NCBI RefSeq assembly: GCF_004526345.1
Contig: NZ_CP038213.1
Location: 1,674,001-1,738,000, forward strand
Direction: 5' to 3'
From: Ornithinimicrobium flavum
GTDB lineage: Bacteria; Actinomycetota; Actinomycetes; Actinomycetales; Dermatophilaceae
DNA length: 64,000 nt
Under the pieces are notes generated by a model. That model was given only the letters and a program-made list of their open reading frames with translations. It searched no databases and had not been told where the DNA came from. The position numbers and the translations under genes are program-made. Positions 57,909 through 64,000 of this stretch are shown piece after piece; within the stretch, counting starts at the first letter, position 1; the number at the start of each line of letters is the position of its first letter.

Positions 57909-59338
57909 ATGCCGCCCCGCCCGACCACCTACCTCGTCGTCGGGGGAGGCATCAGCGGGCTGGCGGCGGCCGAGGAGATCACCCGCCGGGACCCGGCCGC
58001 GCGGGTCACCCTCCTCGAAGTCGCCGACCGGGTCGGGGGCAAGCTGCGGGGCGAGCCCGTCGCCGGCCGGACCCTCGACGTGGGGGCGGAGGCCTTCCTC
58101 ATGCGACGCCCGGAGGCGAGCGACCTGGTGGGTCGGGCCGGGCTGGCCGGTGACCTCGTCCACCCCAGCGGCGCACCGGCGCAGGTGTGGAGCCGGGGCA
58201 CCGTCCACCCGCTGCCTCGCCGCACGCTCATGGGCGTGCCCGCCGATCCGGGGTCCCTGCGCGGCCTGCTGACGCCGGCGGAGGTCGACCGCGTCCGCGC
58301 CGAGCTGACGCCCCGCCTGGAGGCGGAGGACTGCGACGTCGCCTCCCTCGTCTCCGACCGGCTGGGAGCGGCGGTGACCGAGCGGCTCGTGGAGCCGCTC
58401 CTCGGCGGTGTCTACGCCGGTCACGCGCGACTCCTGTCCGCCCGAGCGGCGCTGCCCAGCTGTTCGAGGTGGCGCGCAGCGGGGGCTCGCTGCTGGCGGC
58501 CGTCGACGCCCTGCTCCCCGCGCCCCACGACGGCACGCAGACCCGTTCGGCCGCCCCGGTCTTCGGGACCGTGCGCGGCGGCCTGCACCGCCTCCCGGCC
58601 GCCCTGGAGCAGGTCCTGCGCGACCGCGGCGTCACCGTCCTCACCTCGACCGTGGTCCGCGAGCTGCACGCGCTGGACGAGGGAGGCTACGAGGTGGTGA
58701 CCGGCCCGCGGCCCCGACCCACGGCATACCGGGCCGACGCGGTGGTGCTGGCCCTGCCGCCCGCGCCGACCGCCCGGCTCATGCGCGACCTCGCTCCGGA
58801 GGCCGCCCGGGCGCTGGCCGGGGTGGAGACCGCCTCGATGGCGGTCGTCACGCTCGCCCTGCCCACCCGGGAGCTGGGGGAGCTTCCCGGCTCCGGCTTC
58901 CTCGTGCCGCCCGTGGACCGCGCCTTCGTGAAGGCCGCGACGTTCAGCGCGACCAAGTGGGAGTGGGTGCGCGAGGCCGGACGGGGGGCCGGTCCCGCGG
59001 GGGAGGACCTGACCTTCCTGCGCGCCTCGGTCGGGCGCCACCGGGAGGAGGCCACGCTGCAGCGGCCCGACGAGGAGCTGGTGCGCGGCGCGCTGACCGA
59101 CGTCGGTCGGGCCCTGGGCCGCGTGCTCCCCGTCCCCGTCGACGCGCACGTCCAGCGGTGGGGTGGGGGGCTGCCGCAGTATGCGGTGGGCCACCACCAC
59201 CGCGTCGCCGAGGTCCGCGCCGCTGTCGCGAGCCTGCCGGGCCTGGCCGTCTGCGGCGCCACCTACGACGGGGTGGGGATCCCCGCCTGCATCGCCTCGG
59301 CCCGCGCGGCCGCCACCCAGGTCACCGAAGGAGAATGA
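57909..59338 (+). CDS. hemY: coproporphyrinogen III oxidase (HemY/CgoX), one frameshift
   Basis: An FAD enzyme of about 476 residues that oxidises coproporphyrinogen III to coproporphyrin III. The dinucleotide motif [17 protein letters not shown] is at the N-terminus, followed by [20 protein letters not shown] and [19 protein letters not shown]. One C is missing near 58455 (RAALP should continue [12 protein letters not shown]). The rest is normal, ending [20 protein letters not shown]. The ATG at 57909 lies within the sequence GGTATGCC. Its stop overlaps an in-frame ATG before hemQ. Confidence 0.9.
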
Positions 59339-59343
59339 GGACC

Positions 59344-60051
59344 ATGAGCGACTACACCGAGCCCACCGCGGAGCAGGTCGAGCAGATCAACACGCAGATC
59401 CGCTACGCCGCCTACTCCGTCTTCCGCGCCGCCGCCCCCCTGCCCCAGGACCGCTCCGGGCTGGCCCGGCAGGTGCGCGAGCTCTTCGCCGAGCTGACCG
59501 AGCAGGGGCTGGTCGTCCGGGGGGTCTACGACGTCTCCGGGCTCCGCGCCGACGCCGACCTGCTCATCTGGTGGCATGCCGCCGACGTGGAGACCGTGCA
59601 GCGGGCCTACCAGAGGTTCCGGCAGACCCACCTGGGCCAGCACCTGGAGCCGGTGTGGAGCAACGTCGGGCTGCACCGTCCGGCCGAGTTCAACCGGGGC
59701 CACGTGCCGGCGTTCCTCTCCGGGCACGCCGCCAAGGCCTACCTGTGCGTCTACCCCTTCGTGCGCTCCTACGACTGGTACGTCCTCGACGACGCGGAGC
59801 GGCGTCGCATGCTCCGTGAGCACGGGGAGGCGGCCCGGGACTACAAGGACGTCCTGGCCAACACCATCTCCTCCTTCGCCCTGGGGGACTACGAGTGGCT
59901 GCTGGCCTTCGAGGCCGACGAGCTGCACCGCATCGTCGACCTCATGCGCGACCTGCGGGCCACCGACGCGCGGCTGCACGTGCGCGAGGAGGTCCCCTTC
60001 TTCACCGGCCCGCGGGTGGAGCTCGACGCCCTGGTGGCCAGCCTGCCCTGA
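59344..60051 (+). CDS. hemQ: coproheme decarboxylase (HemQ/ChdC)
   Basis: A 235-residue chlorite-dismutase-fold enzyme that decarboxylates coproheme III to heme b. Motifs: [59 protein letters not shown] and [20 protein letters not shown], then [20 protein letters not shown]. Start ATG at 59344 is placed about 10 nt after GAAGGAG; the ATG at 59335 overlaps the hemY stop but is too near the ribosome site. Directly follows hemY, so the last heme steps are co-expressed. Confidence 0.95.
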   Translation: MSDYTEPTAEQVEQINTQIRYAAYSVFRAAAPLPQDRSGLARQVRELFAELTEQGLVVRGVYDVSGLRADADLLIWWHAADVETVQRAYQRFRQTHLGQHLEPVWSNVGLHRPAEFNRGHVPAFLSGHAAKAYLCVYPFVRSYDWYVLDDAERRRMLREHGEAARDYKDVLANTISSFALGDYEWLLAFEADELHRIVDLMRDLRATDARLHVREEVPFFTGPRVELDALVASLP

Positions 60052-60100
60052 GCAGGACGCGACCGGATCTCCCGGCGCGCCCCGCCCAGGAACCTCCCCG

Positions 60101-60568
60101 TCAGGCCTGGGAGTCCCCGGCGGGCTGCAGCGTCATGGCGATGGAGTTCATGCAGTAGCGCAGGTCGGTGGGGGTGTCGTACCCCTCGCCCTCGAAGACG
60201 TGCCCCAGGTGGGAGCCGCACGACCCGCAGCGCACCTCGGTGCGGGTGCGTCCCAGCGAGTCGTCCTGGAGGTACTGCACGCGGTCCTCGGCCAGCGGCG
60301 CGTAGAAGCTGGGCCAGCCGCAGTGGGAGTCGAACTTGGTCTCGCTGCGGAAGAGCTCCGCGCCGCAGGCCCGGCAGCTGTAGACGCCCTCGGTCCTGGT
60401 GTCGGTGTACTCGCCGACGAAGGGTCGCTCCGTGCCGGCCTCCCGGAGCACGTGGTACTCCTCCGGGGTGAGGCGGGCCTTCCACTCCTCCTCGGAGCGG
60501 GCTGCGGGGTAGGCGGAGGTGTCGGCCGCGGCGGCCGCACGGGCAGGGGTGTCGTGGTGGGACTGCAT
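60101..60568 (-). CDS. msrB: peptide-methionine (R)-S-oxide reductase
   Basis: Repairs methionine-R-sulfoxide in proteins. About 155 residues: WKARLTPEEYHVLREAGTER, FVGEYTDTRTEGVYSCRACG with the first zinc Cys pair, KFDSHCGWPSFYAPL, VRCGSCGSHLGHVFEGEG with the second pair, and the catalytic Cys in LRYCMNSIAM. ATG at 60568 is preferred; GTG at 60583 would add five residues. Convergent with hemQ. Confidence 0.94.
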   Translation of the reverse strand: MQSHHDTPARAAAAADTSAYPAARSEEEWKARLTPEEYHVLREAGTERPFVGEYTDTRTEGVYSCRACGAELFRSETKFDSHCGWPSFYAPLAEDRVQYLQDDSLGRTRTEVRCGSCGSHLGHVFEGEGYDTPTDLRYCMNSIAMTLQPAGDSQA

Positions 60569-60614
60569 ACCGAAGTGAACCACGCAGGGCCCGCAGACCT
60601 TCCCGTCCGGTGGC

Positions 60615-60620
60615 TAGATT
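60615..60620 (+). promoter_or_regulatory. -10-like TAGATT, leaderless spacing
   Basis: TAGATT ends 7 nt before the ATG at 60628 of the LigD-type polymerase gene. Confidence 0.4.
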
Positions 60621-60627
60621 GGCCCGT

Positions 60628-61689
60628 ATGCCCGACGCCCTCACCCTCACCGCTCCCGGCCCCGACGGACAGGAGCGGTCGGTGCGCCTCAGCAGCCCCG
60701 ACAAGGTGGTCTGGCCGGCCACCCACCGGGGCGGTGCGATCACCAAGGCGGGGCTGGCGGCCTACCTGGAGGCGGTGGCAGAGCCCATGCTCCGCGGGCT
60801 GGCCGACCGGCCCGTGACGCTCCAGCGGGTCCGGGGTGGGATCGAGGGGGAGGAGTTCTACTCGAAGAACCCGCCGAAGGGGGTTCCGGAGTGGTCCCGC
60901 ACGACACCGGTGACCTACCCCAGCGGCCGCAGCCACGACCAGCTCGTCGTCGACGACCTCGCGACGCTGCTGTGGACGGCCCAGATGGGCACGGTGACGT
61001 GGCACCCCTGGCCGGTCCGCACGGGGGACAACGACCACCCCGACGAGGTGCGGATCGACCTGGACCCCCAGCCCGGCCGCGCCTACCGCGACGTGGTGGA
61101 AGCCGCACGGGGTCTGCGCGAGGTGATGGAGCAGGTGGGTCTCACCCCCTTCGTCAAGACCACCGGCAGCCGGGGCGTGCACGTCTTCGCCCCTGTCGTG
61201 CCCAGCCTGGAGTTCCTCGACGTGCGGCACGCCGTGATCGGGATCGCCCGCGAGCTGGAGCGGCGCCTGCCCGACCTCGTGACGACGGCGTGGTGGAAGG
61301 AGGAGAGGGGGGAGCGGGTCTTCGTGGACTTCAACCAGGCCACGCGGGACCGCACCCTGGCGGCGGCCTGGAGCCCGCGGATCCTGCCGGGAGCTCCGGT
61401 GTCGGTGCCGGTCACCTGGGAGCAGCTGGGGGAGGTCACGCCGGCCGACCTCACCGTGCATACCGTGCCGGACTGGCTGGCCGAGCACGGCGACCCCTGG
61501 CGCGCCATGCACGACCAGCCGGGGGACATCGGGGCGGCGCACGCCCTCTGGGAGGCTGACCTGGAGCGCGGCCTGGGTGAGCTCAACTTCCCGCCGGACC
61601 ACCCCAAGATGCCGGGCGAGCCGCCGCGGGTCCAGCCCAGCAAGAAGGTGGCCGAGCACTGGGACGAGGAGGGCAACCGGGTGGGGTAG
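60628..61689 (+). CDS. LigD-type DNA polymerase/primase domain protein
   Basis: A 353-residue stand-alone polymerase domain of the bacterial end-joining system (archaeo-eukaryotic primase fold). Motifs: SPDKVVWPATHRGGAITKAG, the metal-binding RIDLDPQPG, the nucleotide motif FVKTTGSRGVHVFAPVVPS, and VFVDFNQATRDRTLAAAWSP. The C-terminal PRVQPSKKVAEHWDEEGNR is typical. In many bacteria this domain is fused to ligase and nuclease; here the ligase-type gene lies 1.4 kb on and no Ku gene is seen. ATG at 60628 is preferred; a GTG at 60610 is in frame. Confidence 0.9.
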   Translation: MPDALTLTAPGPDGQERSVRLSSPDKVVWPATHRGGAITKAGLAAYLEAVAEPMLRGLADRPVTLQRVRGGIEGEEFYSKNPPKGVPEWSRTTPVTYPSGRSHDQLVVDDLATLLWTAQMGTVTWHPWPVRTGDNDHPDEVRIDLDPQPGRAYRDVVEAARGLREVMEQVGLTPFVKTTGSRGVHVFAPVVPSLEFLDVRHAVIGIARELERRLPDLVTTAWWKEERGERVFVDFNQATRDRTLAAAWSPRILPGAPVSVPVTWEQLGEVTPADLTVHTVPDWLAEHGDPWRAMHDQPGDIGAAHALWEADLERGLGELNFPPDHPKMPGEPPRVQPSKKVAEHWDEEGNRVG

Positions 61690-61725
61690 GGCGGTCGCGG
61701 ATGGCGTGGTGACGTGGCGGTTCCC

Positions 61726-61770
61726 GGTGACACATCGGTTGCCCCAGGAACGTCGGTGTCACCGCGTCGC
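61726..61770 (+). repeat. 45-bp inverted-repeat element, copy A
   Basis: GGTGACAC (61726-61733) and GTGTCACC (61756-61763) are perfect inverted arms around a 22-nt centre. The 45-bp unit including the trailing GCGTCGC aligns without gaps to copy B at 62943-62987, at about 75-80% identity and in the same orientation. The two copies lie on either side of the AbiEi/DUF559-like gene. Confidence 0.7.
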
Positions 61771-61812
61771 GGGGACGGGGGCCGGCCGGCGCAGCAGGAG
61801 AGGGTGCGACCA

Positions 61813-61876
61813 CCACCACGGCTCCCCACCTGGCCCCCACCACCACGGCTCACCACGTGACCACCACGGCTCACCA
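61813..61876 (+). repeat. three short direct repeats in the ligD-AbiEi spacer
   Basis: CCACCACGGCT followed by C[C/A]CCA occurs at 61813, 61840 and 61861. The copies are irregularly spaced (27 and 21 bp), and the last one runs into the stop of the minus-strand gene. Not CRISPR-like. Confidence 0.65.
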
Positions 61877-62848
61877 AGGGAGGGGCCGCCCGTCGCGCGT
61901 CCTCACCCGCACGGGGGGAGGCGGGCATGCCAGCCCGTGCGCCACCGCCTCGAGAAGTTGGCGCACGAAGAACTGGGGGCGGCGGTAGAGCGTCCACGGC
62001 GACACCTGCACCACGCGGACCCCCCGGGCCACCATCGCGGAGTCGCGCTCCACCGTGCGGGCCCACCTGTCACCGAACTCCCTGTCCGGGCCCTGGTGGT
62101 AGGTGCGGGAGTGGACCTGGATGGCCGTGCCGGCGGCGGCCAGGTAGCCGTCGGGGATCGCGATGAGGTCTCCATCCGGGGTCTCGAGACGGCAGTTGGT
62201 GTAGAGCTCCGCCAATCCGGGGGTGGCCGCGACGATCCTGCGCAGGGTCGCCTCGGGCCGGGACCACGCGCCGTCGCGAAAGGCGGCAAGGCCCTGCCGG
62301 AGCCCCCCGACCAGGGCTACTGGACGCTGCCAGAGCTCGGCCTCGAGGGCTTCCGGCGCACCCAGCCCTCGCTGCAGCGTGGCGATGGCGAGGTCCTCCG
62401 CCTGTTCGCCGACGAGCCCCTCGTACTGCGCGGCATCGACGAGGGCTCGGACGGCCGGGACCAGGGCGACCGGTGGTGCCGGCCCCCGACGCGGCAGGGG
62501 ACGATGGGTGCGGACGGTCCTCGCCAGGTCGGTGCTGCGGGCCCGGGCGGTCTGAGGCACGAGGAAGGTGGCCACGCCGGGGTCCCGGGCGTGCAGGCCG
62601 TGCTCCTGCAGCGCCAGACGGCCGGTGAGGAAGGCCCTCGGTCCCGCCCACAGGGCTGCGGCCACCAGGAGGTCGGACCGGTCCAGGGCACCCCGGTGGG
62701 GGACGAGGACTCCCGGGAGGGGTGACTGCCACCGCGTCGCCCTGGCGTGCCGGATCTGACCGACGGTGAACCCCGCCGCGCGCAGCTGGCCCACGGTCGC
62801 CAGGCCGCGCTGCGCCGGGAGCTGCGGGAAGGCCGGGGGTGTGCTCAT
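61871..62848 (-). CDS. AbiEi-type N-domain / DUF559-like nuclease-fold protein
   Basis: A 325-residue protein. The N-terminal 90 residues are a winged-helix AbiEi-antitoxin-like domain (QRGLATVGQLRAAGFTVGQI, PGVLVPHRGALDRSDLLVAA, FLTGRLALQEHGLHA). The C-terminal 110 residues resemble a DUF559/VSR restriction-like fold (LYTNCRLETPDGDLIAIPDG, then TAIQVHSRTYHQG, GVRVVQVSPWTLYRRPQFFV). The usual Glu of the PD-(D/E)xK core is Gln (IQVHS), so nuclease activity is doubtful. This pairing is common in actinomycetes and its role is unknown. It points against both flanking repair genes and sits between two related 45-bp repeats. Confidence 0.72.
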   Translation of the reverse strand: MSTPPAFPQLPAQRGLATVGQLRAAGFTVGQIRHARATRWQSPLPGVLVPHRGALDRSDLLVAAALWAGPRAFLTGRLALQEHGLHARDPGVATFLVPQTARARSTDLARTVRTHRPLPRRGPAPPVALVPAVRALVDAAQYEGLVGEQAEDLAIATLQRGLGAPEALEAELWQRPVALVGGLRQGLAAFRDGAWSRPEATLRRIVAATPGLAELYTNCRLETPDGDLIAIPDGYLAAAGTAIQVHSRTYHQGPDREFGDRWARTVERDSAMVARGVRVVQVSPWTLYRRPQFFVRQLLEAVAHGLACPPPPVRVRTRDGRPLPW

Positions 62849-62942
62849 GGCTCCGAGCGTGCCGGATCTGCCGGCGACGCGGAGGTGGCCTGTGGACAAG
62901 CGCACGTCCGGGCATGAGGACGAGACGATGCCGGCCCGACGC

Positions 62943-62987
62943 GGTGACACATGGGTCGTCCTGGGCACATCGGTGCCACCGCATCGC
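62943..62987 (+). repeat. 45-bp inverted-repeat element, copy B
   Basis: GCGGTGACAC (62941-62950) and GTGCCACCGC (62973-62982) form 10-bp arms with one mismatch. Aligns to copy A. The centre (GTCGTCCTGGGCACATCGG) loosely resembles the non-coding ends of some actinobacterial IS481-type elements, but no transposase is present. Confidence 0.65.
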
Positions 62988-63084
62988 CCTGACGCGGCGT
63001 CCGCGACGAGCGCGAGGTCCGACCTGCCGGTCCCGACGTGCCGGTCCGGGGGTGCGGCGCTGCACGCTGTGGTTGAGTGGCCCC

Positions 63085-64000
63085 GTGGACCTGCCCGTTC
63101 TGCCCCCGGTCAGCCCGATGCTGGCCAAACCGGCCTCCGGCCTGCCGGAGGGCTGGCTCTACGACCCGAAGTGGGACGGTTTCCGCTCGATCGTCTTCCG
63201 GGACGGGGACGAGGTCGAGCTGGGGTCGCGCAACGAGAAGCCGATGACCCGCTACTTCCCCGAGCTCGTGGCCGCCGTCCGGGCCGAGCTGCCCGAGCGC
63301 TGCGTGGTCGACGGGGAGATCGTCGTCGCCAGGGCCGACGGCGAGCGCCTGGACTTCGAGCTGCTGAGCCAGCGGATCCACCCGGCCGACTCGCGCGTCC
63401 GGATGCTCGCGGAGACCACGCCGGCCGCCTTCGTCGCCTTCGACCTGCTCGCGCTGGGGGACGAGGACCTCAGGTCGCGGCCGTTCCGCGAGCGCCGGGC
63501 CCGGCTCGAGGAGATCCTCCCCGAGCGCTCGGCCGGATCGATCCACCTGTCGCCCCTCACCGCCGACCCCGAGGTCGCCATGCGCTGGTTCACGCAGTTC
63601 GAGGGTGCGGGTCTGGACGGCGTCATCGGCAAGGATCCGGAGGCGCCCTACCAGCCGGGTAAGCGGGTGCTCACCAAGCTCAAGCACACGCGCACGGCCG
63701 ACTGCGTGGTCGCGGGCTACCGCACCCACAAGTCGAGCGACCGGGCGATCGGCTCGCTGCTGCTCGGCCTGTATGACGCGGACGGTCGCCTCGCGCACGT
63801 GGGTGTCTCCTCGTCCTTCCCGATGAAACGGCGCCACGAGCTCTTCGAGGAGCTGCAGCCGTGGGTCACCGGGCTCGACGGGCACCCCTGGGACTGGGCC
63901 CGTCACCTGGAGGGCGAACGCACCCCCAGCAAGAGCGCGGGGTCCCGCTGGGCCGCCGGCAAGGACCTGTCCTTCACCCCGCTGCGACCGGAGCGGGTGG
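63085..64000 (+). CDS. ATP-dependent DNA ligase, 3' truncated by window edge
   Basis: 305 residues are visible and the frame is open at the right edge. The adenylation domain is complete: the nucleotidyl-lysine motif WLYDPKWDGFRSIVF near residue 29, LGSRNEKPMTRYFPEL, VVDGEIVVARADGERLDFEL, FVAFDLLAL, EGAGLDGVIGKDPEAPYQPG and KLKHTRTADCVVAGYRTHKS. The OB-fold starts near SSDRAIGSLLLGLYDADGR. GTG at 63085 is the first in-frame start. This is a LigC/LigD-type ligase, likely working with the polymerase-domain protein encoded 1.4 kb upstream in end joining or single-strand repair. Confidence 0.92.
   Translation, partial: MDLPVLPPVSPMLAKPASGLPEGWLYDPKWDGFRSIVFRDGDEVELGSRNEKPMTRYFPELVAAVRAELPERCVVDGEIVVARADGERLDFELLSQRIHPADSRVRMLAETTPAAFVAFDLLALGDEDLRSRPFRERRARLEEILPERSAGSIHLSPLTADPEVAMRWFTQFEGAGLDGVIGKDPEAPYQPGKRVLTKLKHTRTADCVVAGYRTHKSSDRAIGSLLLGLYDADGRLAHVGVSSSFPMKRRHELFEELQPWVTGLDGHPWDWARHLEGERTPSKSAGSRWAAGKDLSFTPLRPERV

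Noticed and set aside
61726..62987. Insertion sequence between the ligase-related genes
   Set aside because: The two repeats resemble IS ends, but no transposase or target-site duplication is visible, and the enclosed gene is not a transposase.

Overview
The window is very GC-rich (roughly 72-74% by eye), with tightly packed genes, many 1-4 bp ATGA/GTGA overlaps and frequent GTG starts. Coproporphyrin-type heme genes (hemE, hemY, hemQ), a DUF3000 protein, an HTH-MurA fusion, a DUF3618/holin module and split LigD-type repair genes indicate an actinomycete, most likely Micrococcales. Ornithinimicrobium, Serinicoccus or another Intrasporangiaceae relative is a guess at genus level. I see no rRNA, tRNA, CRISPR array, transposase or prophage.

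Layout. 1-10 kb is housekeeping: hemerythrin (cut by the left edge), PPK2, dxs, a diacylglycerol-kinase-like gene next to an App1-like phosphatase, a RIO kinase, an NhaC antiporter, a DoxX protein with an operator-like inverted repeat over its promoter, and an inositol-monophosphatase-family enzyme. 10.1-23.3 kb is a purine-catabolism island: NCS2 permease, allantoinase, xanthine dehydrogenase A/B/C, guanine deaminase, an aldolase-like DUF6986 protein, ureidoglycine aminohydrolase, urate oxidase, HIU hydrolase and OHCU decarboxylase. Together they take guanine or xanthine through urate to allantoin and allantoate. The allantoate-cleaving enzyme is not in the window.

23.3-44.3 kb is a surface-glycan locus: six or seven glycosyltransferases, an ABC exporter, a large DUF6541-type membrane protein, and homologues of all five enzymes (WbpA, B, E, D, I type) that convert UDP-GlcNAc to a UDP-diacetamido-mannuronic acid. 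44.3-46.5 kb is a three-gene DUF3618/holin-like/Gly-Tyr-rich envelope module. 46.6-60.6 kb holds GDPD, a two-component system, a spermidine-synthase-like gene, the HTH-MurA fusion, RNase D, DUF3000, hemE, nadE, a DUF4349 lipoprotein, hemY, hemQ and msrB. 60.6-64 kb holds a LigD-type polymerase and an ATP-dependent DNA ligase (cut by the right edge), separated by an AbiEi/DUF559-like gene that lies between two related 45-bp inverted-repeat elements.

Three global features cut across the annotation. (1) About two dozen single-base frameshifts break otherwise well-conserved genes, nearly all consistent with one lost base in or near a G/C run. I treat these as probable sequence errors and annotate the genes across them. 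(2) An 8-mer, GGTATGCC/GGCATACC, occurs 16 times, about eight-fold more than composition predicts, in all reading frames and often using rare codons (TAT, ATA). (3) Several genes have a TANNNT hexamer 6-8 nt before the start codon, as expected for leaderless transcripts. Gaps between annotated genes are all under 300 bp.
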